A stretch of 64,000 bases of DNA from Fen-1273 sp963837815 (GTDB lineage: Bacteria; Bacteroidota; Ignavibacteria; UBA10030; UBA6906): contig CAWIOS010000014.1 in the NCBI GenBank assembly GCA_963837815.1, forward strand, positions 20,792 to 84,791, given 5' to 3'. A program made the position numbers and the translations under genes. The notes under the pieces are model-generated. The model had not been told where the DNA came from. It saw only the letters and a program-made list of their open reading frames with translations, and made no database searches. Shown here one piece after another: positions 9,967 to 18,404 of the stretch. How positions within the stretch are numbered: position 1 is the stretch's first letter; every line of letters starts with the position of its first letter.

Positions 9967-11789
9967 TGTTCTGTTCCTTTCACATAGGTGCCGTCGTTTG
10001 TCCAGAGCCGGTTGAACACGTAGAAAAGTCCTCCCGCGCTTGCGATGAAGAACCCGAGAAGTATGTATGCGTATTCCATTCTTCCGTACAGGAAGTTTCC
10101 CACCGAGAAGAGTGCGGACCAGATTGCCGTGCATCCGGCAAACCAGCCGAGGAGGGCGAGAGGGATGTTTTCCCCCGGACCGGCGGCGCCGGCCGGGAGC
10201 CCCGCCTCGTTCCGGACCTCGTTCCACCCGGGGCCGAACGGGCGGACCTTTTTGTAGAATGCAATGAGCGTGCTCCGCTCGGTTTTCGGAGCGAGGAACG
10301 CCGTGAGGATCCAGCAGATCGTCGTGAAGGCGATCGTGATGAGGAGCCCGATATGCGCGCTGACGTGCGTTCCCGTCTTGTTCAGGATAAGGAGGGCGAG
10401 GGAAACCACAAACGAGCTCACCATCGCGGCAACCTCGCTCCATGCGTTTACCCGCCACCAGAACCAACGCACGAGGTAAAGGAGCCCGGTCCCCGCGCCG
10501 ACCTGCAGTATGATGTCGAACGCGTCCTTTGCGCTGTCAAGGAGGTAGACGGTCCCCGATGCCGCGAAGAAAAGCCCGAGCGTCACAAACCGCCCGACCA
10601 TGACGTAGTGTTTCTCGGTCTCCGTTTTCCGGATGAACCTTCTGTAGAAATCATGAACCAGGTACGATGCTCCCCAGTTCAGGTGCGTCAGTATCGTCGA
10701 AGAGTTTGCGGCGATCAGTCCTCCCACCATCAGCCCGATGAACCCGACGGGGAGGAACTTGAGCATCGCGGGGTAGGCGATGTCGTGCCCGAGGAGGTGA
10801 GGATCAAGCGCGGGGAACGCCGCCTGTATGTCGGAAAGCTGCGGGTAGATGATGAGCGAGCAGAGTCCCACGAGTATCCACGGCCAGGGACGGAGCACGT
10901 AATGCGCGATATTGAAAAAGAGGACCGCGGCGAGTGAATCGCGTTCCGATTTGGACGCCAGCATCCGCTGCGCGATGTAGCTTCCGCCTCCGGGCTCCGC
11001 GCCCGGGTACCAGACCGCCCACCACTGGACAGCCACCGGCATGATAAACACCGCGACGGCGATGTCCCAGTTGTTCGTGAAATCGGGGAGTATGTTGAGG
11101 TAGTTGATTCCCCCGGGGCCTTTCAGTGCGGAAAGCTTCTGGACGAGTCCCGAGAGTCCGCCGATCTGGGGGAGCGTGACCGCAAAATACGCGGCGGCGA
11201 TCACCGCGGTCATCTTGATGAAGAACTGCACCATGTCGATGACAAGAACGCCCCAGAGTCCCGAGTACGTCGCGAAAACGGCGTTCAGGCATCCGATGAA
11301 CAGGAGCGTCTGCCATCTCTCAAACCCGAAGAGTATCCCGGCGATTTTGCATGCCGCCAGGTTGACGGACGCCATGATCATGCAGTTGAAAAAGAGGCCG
11401 AGGTAAACAGACCGGAAGCCGCGCACGAAGCTTGCCGCTTTTCCCGAATACCGGATTTCGTAGAATTCCAGGTCCGTCATCACCCCCGAGCGCCGCCAGA
11501 GTCGCGCATAAAAAAACACTGTCGATACGCCGGTCAATACGAACGCCCACCAGACCCAGTTCCCCGCGACGCCGTTCCTCCGGACGATGTCCGTGACGAG
11601 GTTCGGCGTGTCGCTGCTGAACGTCGTGGCGACCATGGAAAGCCCCGCGAGCCACCAGGGGACGGCGCGGCCCGATGCGAAGAACTCCGACGTGCTCTTT
11701 CCCGCGCGCTTTCCGAAGAACAGCGACGGGAAGAAACAGATGATGAGCGAAATCAGGACGATAACCCAGTCCAGCAATTGAAGGTGCAC
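9963..11789 (-). CDS. Sodium:solute symporter (SSS family)
   Basis: 608 residues with about 14 predicted membrane helices. The SSSF fold is shown by GKSTSEFFASGRAVPWWLAGLS near the N-terminus and by GLMVGGLIAANSSTILTHLNWG, which corresponds to the conserved sodium-site helix of sugar and solute symporters. Start is GTG 11789 with AAAGGAT upstream. It is the first gene of the coupled operon symporter-mutarotase-GH127-GH2, so the substrate is likely a monosaccharide released by these enzymes, such as L-arabinose or galactose. No SusC/SusD pair or ABC transporter is near. Confidence 0.9.
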   Translation of the reverse strand: MHLQLLDWVIVLISLIICFFPSLFFGKRAGKSTSEFFASGRAVPWWLAGLSMVATTFSSDTPNLVTDIVRRNGVAGNWVWWAFVLTGVSTVFFYARLWRRSGVMTDLEFYEIRYSGKAASFVRGFRSVYLGLFFNCMIMASVNLAACKIAGILFGFERWQTLLFIGCLNAVFATYSGLWGVLVIDMVQFFIKMTAVIAAAYFAVTLPQIGGLSGLVQKLSALKGPGGINYLNILPDFTNNWDIAVAVFIMPVAVQWWAVWYPGAEPGGGSYIAQRMLASKSERDSLAAVLFFNIAHYVLRPWPWILVGLCSLIIYPQLSDIQAAFPALDPHLLGHDIAYPAMLKFLPVGFIGLMVGGLIAANSSTILTHLNWGASYLVHDFYRRFIRKTETEKHYVMVGRFVTLGLFFAASGTVYLLDSAKDAFDIILQVGAGTGLLYLVRWFWWRVNAWSEVAAMVSSFVVSLALLILNKTGTHVSAHIGLLITIAFTTICWILTAFLAPKTERSTLIAFYKKVRPFGPGWNEVRNEAGLPAGAAGPGENIPLALLGWFAGCTAIWSALFSVGNFLYGRMEYAYILLGFFIASAGGLFYVFNRLWTNDGTYVKGTEQ

Positions 11790-12041
11790 GGGTGGATCCT
11801 TTCGGGGGGGTGTGGAAGCCTTCGTTCCATTCGCCGGTGGACCCCAATTTGGCCAGACTTTTCCCGAGAATCAAGCCGTCCCCCGTGTGCGGGAATCACG
11901 TCGCGCTCGAGCGCGAACGAACTTGAAACTTCGATCTCGAATCACGATATTGATACACTTCCGGGTCAGTCTCCCGGGATTTTCCGGACCCTGTTTTTAA
12001 ATCCGCGATCCGGGAAACCCCATCCTCAGGCAAGTGAGTGA

Positions 12042-12971
12042 ATGTGTTCTTTCAGTTCTGCACGCGGTGCGGGACGGGTTCTGTGCCTCGGCCTTGCTCT
12101 CGTCGCGCTCATTTCCGTGCAGGTGCGTTCTCAGAATGAATCAGGTCCGTCGGCGCAGGTCCGGGGTGATTCGTCGCGTGCTGAGGGGAATGCCGAGTTC
12201 CTCCCCTCGTGGCATGCGGCGATAACGAATATCCCTGCGGACTGGCTCCGTTTTGCCGGCATCGCCTTTGCGCCGCGCTATGCTCCGATAATGGCGGGGA
12301 CGGCCGGGCTTACGGCTGTTCTCGTCGCAACGGACAACGCGACGTGGATACAGTCCCACAAGTGGTACACGCAATCGCATGCGGTCAAAGTCTTGAGCGA
12401 CGACGTGGAGTGGGTCGGAGACGGCCGGCCGCAGTTCGGTCTGGCCGCCGCATTCGTGCTCTACGGGTTCGCCGAACAGGATTCGCGGGCGCTCCGCACG
12501 GGGAGCCAGATCGTCGAAACGATACTCGCAAGCGGCACGGTCGTCCAGGTTCTGAAGCACATCACGGGACGCGAGAGCCCGTTCGTGTCGTCGGTCGCGG
12601 GGGGACGATGGGATCTGTTCCCGAACCAGATCGAGTATTCAAAACATGTCCCGCACTACGACGCGTTTCCGTCGGGTCATGTGACGACCGCGCTGGCCAC
12701 GGTTACCGTGGTCATTGAGAACTACCCGGAATGGTGGTGGGCGCGTCCGGTAAGCTATACCGCCGTCTCGCTCCTTGCCGTGAGCATGGGGAATACGGGA
12801 ATTCACTGGTACAGCGACTACCCGCTCGCCGTGGCTCTCGGGTATTCATTCGGCATGATCGCCTCCCACCCGATGGCGACAGGGGGGCTGGCGCCGGGAG
12901 AAACGCAATTCTCCGTGGCCCCGCTCCTGGAGCCGGACGGGGTGGGGATCGCCGTACGATTCTCATTTTAG
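12042..12971 (+). CDS. PAP2-like membrane protein, first of a tandem pair
   Basis: 309 residues with an N-terminal signal or anchor helix. It belongs to the PAP2 phosphatase fold: Lys172 starts a motif-1-like segment (KHITGRESP), PSGH is at 210-213 and His255/Asp259 form motif 3. Compared with the canonical K-x6-RP and SR-x5-H-x3-D patterns, the motif-1 Arg is Ser179 and the motif-3 Arg is Met249. The histidine nucleophile and acid/base are kept, so activity towards lipid phosphates is possible but not assured. The next gene is a paralogue with the same changes. Start ATG 12042; the sugar operon diverges upstream. Confidence 0.85.
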   Translation: MCSFSSARGAGRVLCLGLALVALISVQVRSQNESGPSAQVRGDSSRAEGNAEFLPSWHAAITNIPADWLRFAGIAFAPRYAPIMAGTAGLTAVLVATDNATWIQSHKWYTQSHAVKVLSDDVEWVGDGRPQFGLAAAFVLYGFAEQDSRALRTGSQIVETILASGTVVQVLKHITGRESPFVSSVAGGRWDLFPNQIEYSKHVPHYDAFPSGHVTTALATVTVVIENYPEWWWARPVSYTAVSLLAVSMGNTGIHWYSDYPLAVALGYSFGMIASHPMATGGLAPGETQFSVAPLLEPDGVGIAVRFSF

Positions 12972-13007
12972 ATGACGACTTTAATTCACTCGCACCCTGG
13001 AAATCGA

Positions 13008-13970
13008 ATGAAGTATTTCCATCTCATCATGGCAGTCTCTCTCGCGGGCGCCGCGCCGGGTGCGCGCCTCCTCGCGCAGGAGGAAGAGTCCAGCCCTCCC
13101 GGGACCGTCTCCGAGATCCAGCCCGATATGCACCTTGACGACGCTGACACGCTCGCCGCGGGGCAGGAAGTCTCCCCGGCGCAATCGGGTCCCGCCTGGT
13201 ACTCCATGATTACGAATATTCCGGGAGACTGGGTCACGACGGGAAAACTGGCGTTCGGGTCCGAGGGGCTCAAGGTGCTGGGTGGAGTTGCCGTTGCCAC
13301 GGGGATCCTATTTGTGAGCGACCACCAATTATACGCTGTGTCCCACAATGCGTACATCCGATCCGCAAACGTGCAGTTTGCGAGCGACCAGATGATCCGC
13401 GCCGGGGATGGGAGGACGACGATCGGCATCGCGGCGGCGTTCGGTCTCTACGGGTTTGCGGCGGACGATTCGCGGGCGTTCCGGACCGCGAGCGGATTGG
13501 TCGAGGCCTTCGTGGCCTCGGGCATCACAGTCCAGCTTCTGAAGCATATCTCGGGGCGCGAGAGTCCGCAGGTCGCGACGGAACTGGCGGGGGAATGGCG
13601 GCCGTTCCCCGGACTCCGGGCATATAATAGTAATCAACCCAGGTACTACGCATTCCCCTCCGGGCACCTCACGACGGCGATGGCGACGGTGACCGTTATC
13701 GCGGAAAACTACCCCGATGCCGGCTGGATACGACCCGTTGGCTACAGCATCGTCGGGCTGACGGGCGTCAGTCTCGTCAACAAGGGGTGGCACTGGTACA
13801 GTGACTTCCCGCTTGCAATTGCGCTCGGCTACACGTTCGGCAATACCGCCGCGCACCACGACGACAGTCCGGGAAGTGACATGAGTGCGGGACCTGCGGG
13901 GGCGAAATTGGACGTTTCGCCGAAAATCGGCCCGACGGGCCCCGGCGTGATGTTCGCGCTCCAATTCTAA
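13008..13970 (+). CDS. PAP2-like membrane protein, second of a tandem pair
   Basis: 320 residues from ATG 13008, which gives a clean signal peptide (MKYFHLIMAVSLAGAAPGA). An ATG directly after the previous stop at 12972 is possible but would add a non-hydrophobic leader. It is clearly a duplicate of the gene before it: both share WYSMITNIPGDW-like, GDGR, AAFGLYGFA and LKHISGRESP segments. PSGH is at 217-220, with His262 and Asp266. As in the first copy, the two phosphate-binding arginines are replaced (Ser186 and Leu256). Two copies with the same substitutions suggest the loss predates the duplication. Confidence 0.85.
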   Translation: MKYFHLIMAVSLAGAAPGARLLAQEEESSPPGTVSEIQPDMHLDDADTLAAGQEVSPAQSGPAWYSMITNIPGDWVTTGKLAFGSEGLKVLGGVAVATGILFVSDHQLYAVSHNAYIRSANVQFASDQMIRAGDGRTTIGIAAAFGLYGFAADDSRAFRTASGLVEAFVASGITVQLLKHISGRESPQVATELAGEWRPFPGLRAYNSNQPRYYAFPSGHLTTAMATVTVIAENYPDAGWIRPVGYSIVGLTGVSLVNKGWHWYSDFPLAIALGYTFGNTAAHHDDSPGSDMSAGPAGAKLDVSPKIGPTGPGVMFALQF

Positions 13971-14095
13971 TCCTCGATTCTCAATCAATCTTCAATCCTC
14001 CATTGTCAATCTTTCTCTTTATTGCATGTTTCTCCGCCCTGACGTATGTTTGTGGCCGGATTCGTGAGTCTCATCACTATGAAAGGAACTGAAGG

Positions 14096-14674
14096 ATGAA
14101 GCGCTGGACAGTGGCTCTCCTCCTGGCGGCGACGATCCTGCCTTTGGCCGGCTGCACGAAGCAGCAGCAGTCATCCCAGGCGGGAGTCGACATGACATTG
14201 CTGGGGAGCAACACGGGATTGGTGGCGGGTATGAAGTGGTCGGTTCCGAAAAGGTGGACGGAGCAGGGGCAGCGCCCGATGCGTGTCGCCACGTACAGCG
14301 TTCCGGCAGCGCAGGGAGATCCCGAACCGGGAGAATGCGCTGTGTTCTATTTCGGACCCAACCAGGGAGGGACCGTCGATCAGAACATCGAGCGGTGGGT
14401 ATCCCAGTTCGAAACGACCGGCGTTCCCGCGAAATCAACAAAGGATGTGAACGGGCTGAAGGTGAGCCTGGTCCAGGTCTTCGGCTCCTATCTCGCCCCC
14501 GCCGGTCCGCAGATGGAATCGACAGGGAAGAAGGAGAATTACAGGCTTCTCGGTGCCATCGTAGAGGGTCCCGAAGGGATGGTGTTCTATAAATTCGTCG
14601 GGCCCGCCAAAACCATCGGGGATTCAGAAGCGGAATTCAACTCGATGGTCGCGTCAATGGCAAAGGCCGGATGA
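14096..14674 (+). CDS. Predicted lipoprotein, function unknown
   Basis: 192 residues with a signal peptide ending in a lipobox (ILPLAGC, Cys19). The mature part resembles small proteins whose fold starts with a sentence-like W-S-V-P-x-x-W motif (GMKWSVPKRWTEQ) and ends with SEAEFNSMVASM. This pattern is seen in secreted proteins that occur near zinc-dependent or stress genes, but I cannot assign a function. GAAGG precedes the ATG. It is followed by a strong hairpin terminator, so it is a single transcription unit. Confidence 0.75.
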   Translation: MKRWTVALLLAATILPLAGCTKQQQSSQAGVDMTLLGSNTGLVAGMKWSVPKRWTEQGQRPMRVATYSVPAAQGDPEPGECAVFYFGPNQGGTVDQNIERWVSQFETTGVPAKSTKDVNGLKVSLVQVFGSYLAPAGPQMESTGKKENYRLLGAIVEGPEGMVFYKFVGPAKTIGDSEAEFNSMVASMAKAG

Positions 14675-14708
14675 CGACCTGAAGAGTGTCTTAGGTATAG
14701 AGTTGCCT

Positions 14709-14742
14709 GCGCCCGCCGTCCTCGTGACGGCGGACGCTTTTT
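14709..14742 (+). terminator. Rho-independent terminator after the lipoprotein gene
   Basis: The 12-base arm 14709-14720 pairs with 14726-14737, with one mismatch, around a five-base CTCGT loop and is followed directly by TTTTT. The stem is rich in GC. It lies 34 bases past the stop of the lipoprotein gene on the + strand. Confidence 0.85.
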
Positions 14743-14758
14743 AGGTACTATAAGAGGT

Positions 14759-15362
14759 TCATTCCAGCAGACGCTGTACCTCGTCTTCGAATTGGCGCGG
14801 CGACTCGGGAACTGAGTAGATGCTCACGATCGTGCCGCATTTGTCGATCACGAATGTCCTCGGGACCCCGCTGATCCCGCCGAAAAGTTAGGCGACCTCG
14901 TTCGTCCCGGGGACCACTTCGTAATTCATTCCGGTCTTTCCCGCGTATTCCCGCAGCGCATCGGGCTCGTCGAGTCCGATTCCGATTACCCGCAACCCCT
15001 TCATTTCGTATCGTGCCTGGAGCGCCACGAATTCCGGGATTTCTTGATTGCATGGGTAGCACGACGTGGAGCCCGGTGATCCCCCGCTCGCTGTATGTCG
15101 AGGTGTCCACAGGCGCCATGTAGAACGCAAGATCCGAAAGAGTTTCGTCGTCATAGATCACCCGTGCCGGGTCCGCCAGATCGACTATTTTGTAGATGTA
15201 ACAACAATGCGCGCCGCCGGCAATTGCCGTTGAGGGGGGCTCGATCCTGGACTGAAGGAATTCAGGTCTCCTGGCCAGACATCTGACATCATGCCCGGTC
15301 GACTGAAGGGTCGTCAGAAGCCTCCCGCCGACGTATCCGGTTGCCCCCACGATGAGGATTCT
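14759..15362 (-). pseudogene. Chimeric pseudogene: NAD(P)-binding, pterin dehydratase and thioredoxin fragments
   Basis: Reading leftwards, 15350-15240 encodes the N-terminus of an NmrA-like NAD(P)-binding protein (GATGYVGGRLL, then LARRPEFL). At about 15100-15062 the same frame gives VDTSTYSERGITGLHV, which closely matches the C-terminus of pterin dehydratase; the DNA is nearly identical to part of the gene at 27157-27453. A frame change then enters a TlpA/ResA-type thioredoxin (SCYPCNQEIPEF, GLRVIGIGLDEPD). That part has an in-frame TAA at 14890-14888, after which it continues (LFGGISGVPRTFVIDK) to a normal stop at 14759. The stretch 15240-15100 is not recognised. No functional product is expected. 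Confidence 0.8.
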
Positions 15363-15474
15363 ATGCTGCTTTTCAATGTCTTTCGCAGGGTTCGATCAGG
15401 TTCGAGGGATCAGAGCATCCTGTACGAGAACAATACTCATCAATACCCGAAGCGTGTTCAACGAAAGAAAGAAC

Positions 15475-15503
15475 TTGACAATCGTCCTTCCTCGCCGTAT
15501 ATT
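15475..15503 (+). promoter_or_regulatory. Sigma-70-type promoter of the lipid cluster regulator
   Basis: TTGACA at 15475-15480 and TATATT at 15498-15503 are separated by 17 bases. The match to the housekeeping consensus is close. It lies 48 bases before the start of the MerR/cobalamin regulator and is the only strong promoter I see for the cluster that follows. Confidence 0.7.
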
Positions 15504-15504
15504 A

Positions 15505-15521
15505 AATCGTTCAAAACGATT
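15505..15521. promoter_or_regulatory. Palindromic operator candidate over the transcription start
   Basis: AATCGTT (15505-15511) and AACGATT (15515-15521) are perfect 7-base inverted arms around CAA. The palindrome begins one base after the -10 element, so a bound repressor would block transcription. Self-repression by the regulator encoded 30 bases downstream is the simplest reading. Confidence 0.55.
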
Positions 15522-15550
15522 ATATCATTTAATTCGGTCTTCGGGGTTCC

Positions 15551-16456
15551 ATGACATACCTCTCGACACACGAGGTAGCGGCTCTGATCAACGTTACGGA
15601 ATCGACAATCAAGAGGTGGGCGGATGAGAAGCTCATCCCCTGCCACAGGACCCTCGGCGGGCACCGCAAGTTCCTGCTCCAGGACGTTCTTCGCTTTGCC
15701 GACGAGAACGCATATCCGGTGAGCGGCACGATAGCGCCGCCGGGAAATCAGCGAGGCGGTCACGGGCTGGATATCGCGGTCCAGACCCGCAACTACGCCA
15801 GGATTGCAGATCACTTCTACGACGGGGCGTTGAAGGCCGATAAACAGGGTCTGTACGAACTGCTGTCCTATCTCTGCAAACATCATATCCCCCTCACGGC
15901 GCTTGCTGACCAGGTAATCCGACCGGCAATGACGCGTATCGGCCAGGAGTGGATGGATGGCCGACTCGAAATCAACCGGGAGCACCTCGCGTCGAACGCG
16001 GTGCTCGATGGGCTGATCCATCTTGCTCCGGAACTATACAGGAAACCGTCTCACGGCAGATCCGCCGTCTGTGCGTGCCTCGAGGGGAATTATCACGAGC
16101 TGGGGCTTCGCGCGCTGTCGTTTTCCCTGGAAAGCGAAGGGTGGAAGGTTCATTATCTCGGCGCAAATACGCCCGTGGAGACTCTTCGCTCATTTATAAA
16201 GACCGAGCGGCCCGACGTCGTCTGCGTCTCCACGAAGATCATGAACGGAACTCATCGGGTCCTCCGCGACGTCCAGTCGATCGGCAGAGCAGTCCACAGG
16301 CTGAAGACGACATATCTCGTCGGCGGCATATCGAACGGAGACCTGTCCGCCGCCGAACTCAAGTGCGACTATGCTTCGAATTCAACAGACGGGGCGATGG
16401 CCTTTCTCAAAGATCGCTTCCAGCTGAAACCCGGTCCGAAGAAGCGCGAACAATAA
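15551..16456 (+). CDS. MerR-type HTH / cobalamin-binding regulator, CarH/LitR-like photoreceptor
   Basis: 301 residues. A MerR-like HTH (about 3-55, STHEVAALINVTESTIKRW) is followed by a four-helix cobalamin-cap domain (about 80-165) and a B12-binding Rossmann domain (about 170-290). The cap holds Trp134, nine residues, then Glu144-His145: the Wx9EH signature of adenosylcobalamin photoreceptors of the CarH/LitR family. The B12 domain holds the lower-ligand histidine in H182-E-L-G, with Asn rather than Asp/Glu two residues before it. Known CarH proteins are tetrameric repressors in the dark that fall apart in light. It heads a 9-kb cluster of lipid genes on the same strand and has a palindrome at its own promoter. 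Light sensing is an inference from the motif. Confidence 0.85.
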   Translation: MTYLSTHEVAALINVTESTIKRWADEKLIPCHRTLGGHRKFLLQDVLRFADENAYPVSGTIAPPGNQRGGHGLDIAVQTRNYARIADHFYDGALKADKQGLYELLSYLCKHHIPLTALADQVIRPAMTRIGQEWMDGRLEINREHLASNAVLDGLIHLAPELYRKPSHGRSAVCACLEGNYHELGLRALSFSLESEGWKVHYLGANTPVETLRSFIKTERPDVVCVSTKIMNGTHRVLRDVQSIGRAVHRLKTTYLVGGISNGDLSAAELKCDYASNSTDGAMAFLKDRFQLKPGPKKREQ

Positions 16457-16533
16457 CGCTCAACCTCTGCCTTGGTGACCGGGTGAGGCCGGATCCATTG
16501 ACACCGAATAATCGTATTTCTGGAAACATAAGA

Positions 16534-17121
16534 ATGACACGATATACGTTCCGACGGCAAATGTTCATCACCCGGCCTCTCGAAGAGGTGTTCCCGTTCT
16601 TCGCAAGGCCGGAGAATCTGGAGCTCCTGACGCCGCGCAGTCTCCGGTTCCAGATGCTTACCCCTGGTCCGATCCCGATGAAGGAAGGAACCCTTATCGA
16701 TTATGCAATACGGTTGTTTGGCGTCCCCTTCCGCTGGACGACGTACATTGCCGGGTTCACTCCCCCCCGATCGTTTGTGGATATTCAACTCCGCGGGCCC
16801 TACTCCTTCTGGCATCACACGCACACATTCCAGGCAGACGGGGACGGCACCCTCATGACCGATGAGGTCAGGTACGCCATGCCCTGCGGTTACCTTGGCA
16901 GAGCGGTCCGCAGGATGCTCGTTAAACGTCAATTGGACATGATCTTCACGTATCGGGAAGGCAAAATAAGAGCATTTTTCGACGACAATGATCGGACAAC
17001 TCTCCGGCAGCCGGTCCATACGACAGGGCAGGGTATCCCGGCACGGCCGTTCGCCGTCCACCGCCAGGCCGGTCCATCCTTGCGGGGGAATATTCGTGAC
17101 GCCGAAGGAATGACTCTATGA
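16534..17121 (+). CDS. SRPBCC family protein
   Basis: 195 residues. The first 150 match the START/Bet v1-like SRPBCC fold of the CYP-regulating 'polyketide cyclase/coenzyme Q-binding' type: FITRPLEEVFPFFARPENLELLTP, then W-x-T-Y-I and the motif ADGDGTLMTDEVRYAMPCG. Such proteins bind hydrophobic ligands. The C-terminal 45 residues are polar and probably disordered. The frame is open from 15949, overlapping the regulator, but ATG 16534 marks where the similarity begins and has GGAA upstream. It lies 77 bases after the regulator and overlaps DUF2062 by ATGA. Related proteins occur next to light-induced lipid genes in other bacteria (family knowledge). Confidence 0.85.
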   Translation: MTRYTFRRQMFITRPLEEVFPFFARPENLELLTPRSLRFQMLTPGPIPMKEGTLIDYAIRLFGVPFRWTTYIAGFTPPRSFVDIQLRGPYSFWHHTHTFQADGDGTLMTDEVRYAMPCGYLGRAVRRMLVKRQLDMIFTYREGKIRAFFDDNDRTTLRQPVHTTGQGIPARPFAVHRQAGPSLRGNIRDAEGMTL

Positions 17122-17612
17122 GGAGATTGCGAGAGAAGGTGATCGGATTCCTGAAGCAGGGGATGACGCCCCGCGACCTGGCGCTCGCCTTCACTCTGGG
17201 CGTAGTGCTTGGAACGTTCCCGGTACTCGGTGCCACGTCCCTGCTTTGCCTGATCGCAAGTGTGGTGCTTAAAATCAACATGCCGGCAATCCAGTTCGTG
17301 AACTGGATCGTATCGCCGCTGCAGCTGATGCTCATCATCACGTTGTTCAAACTTGGCTCGGTGCTTTTCGGAGCCGGCGCTGTCACGGTTACTCTCGCCG
17401 GCATCACCGGGATGATGAGAACGGACCTGCTCGGAACCATCGGCCAGTTCCTTGTTGTCACAGTGCATGCAATCTTCGCCTGGCTTCTCATGGCTCCCCT
17501 GGCGGCAACGCTCCTCTTCGCCGTCTTCCTGCGGCTCTTCACCCGGGTGCAGATCCAGTACGTCCGCATCCGCGCGGACGCCGGATCGCACGTGAACAAT
17601 CAGTCCGCATAA
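17118..17612 (+). CDS. DUF2062 membrane protein
   Basis: 164 residues with three or four membrane helices. The N-terminal GMTPRDLALAFTLGVVLGTFPVLGATSLLC segment is the DUF2062 hallmark, and NMPAIQFVNWIVSPLQ follows the usual N-x-P-x-x-x-x-x-N pattern. The function is unknown; the domain sometimes is fused to or placed beside lipid or glycan transferases. It overlaps the SRPBCC gene by ATGA and ends ten bases before the desaturase. Confidence 0.85.
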   Translation: MRRLREKVIGFLKQGMTPRDLALAFTLGVVLGTFPVLGATSLLCLIASVVLKINMPAIQFVNWIVSPLQLMLIITLFKLGSVLFGAGAVTVTLAGITGMMRTDLLGTIGQFLVVTVHAIFAWLLMAPLAATLLFAVFLRLFTRVQIQYVRIRADAGSHVNNQSA

Positions 17613-17622
17613 GGAGCCCATC

Positions 17623-18366
17623 ATGGCTATCGCGGTCTTCTTCCTCGGGCACTGGTTCCTTTCCCTCTTCTCGCAGACTTTTTTTCTGCACCGCTATGCC
17701 GCACACGGAATGTTCAGGATGTCAAGGAGATGGGAACGGTTCTTCTTCGTATTCACGTACCTTGTTCAGGGATCATCGTTTCTGAACCCTCGGGCGTACG
17801 CGGTGATGCACCGCATGCATCACGCGTTCAGCGATACGGAAAAGGACCCCCATTCCCCGAACTTTTTCAGGGACGTGTTCCGTTTCATGTGGCACACGAA
17901 AAAGGTCTATATGGGTTTGCTGACGGGCACGCTCAGGCCCGAAAGGCGGTTCACCGGAAACTACCCCGTCTGGGAGCGATTTGGAAGATTCTCGGATCAA
18001 TGGGCGCCACGCATTCTCTGGGGCCTTCTGGTCGGACTGTTCTACTGGCAGTGTGCGACCGCCTGGTGGATGTTTCTGCTCCTCCCGGTTCACTTCCTGA
18101 TGGGCCCTCTTCACGGCGCCATCGTGAACTGGTGCGGACACAAATACGGATATGTTAATTTCAACACACGCGACAGGTCGCGCAATACGCTTAACATCGA
18201 CATCCTTCTGATGGGGGAATTGTTCCAGAACAATCATCACAGATTTCCGGGAAGACCGAATTTTGCGGTCAGGTGGTTCGAGGTTGACCCGACGTATTAT
18301 CTGATCCTCCTGCTTCAGCGCGTCGGCATCATACGCCTTGTCAGGCGGCCTGGTTCGGCGACCTGA
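17623..18366 (+). CDS. Membrane fatty acid desaturase (acyl delta-9 type)
   Basis: 247 residues, short for the family but with all three histidine boxes: HRYAAH (23-28), HRMHH (63-67) and QNNHH (202-206). These hold the di-iron centre that inserts a cis double bond into an acyl chain. Four hydrophobic segments flank the boxes. Start ATG 17623 follows AAGGAG. The reaction would supply the double bond that CFA-type methyltransferases downstream act on. The length suggests that a soluble N-terminal extension found in many homologues is absent. Confidence 0.9.
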   Translation: MAIAVFFLGHWFLSLFSQTFFLHRYAAHGMFRMSRRWERFFFVFTYLVQGSSFLNPRAYAVMHRMHHAFSDTEKDPHSPNFFRDVFRFMWHTKKVYMGLLTGTLRPERRFTGNYPVWERFGRFSDQWAPRILWGLLVGLFYWQCATAWWMFLLLPVHFLMGPLHGAIVNWCGHKYGYVNFNTRDRSRNTLNIDILLMGELFQNNHHRFPGRPNFAVRWFEVDPTYYLILLLQRVGIIRLVRRPGSAT

Positions 18367-18404
18367 CGCATCAACTATCGGTCAAGTGACCTCCGGAGAA
18401 CCTC

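Noticed and set aside
13971..14020. Short CAATC direct repeats before the lipoprotein gene
   Set aside because: Three or four irregular copies only; likely chance or replication slippage with no clear role.
15351..15550. Cobalamin riboswitch upstream of the B12-binding regulator
   Set aside because: I looked for a B12-box-like sequence and long folded leader; the 47 bases between the -10 and the ATG are too short and none is seen.
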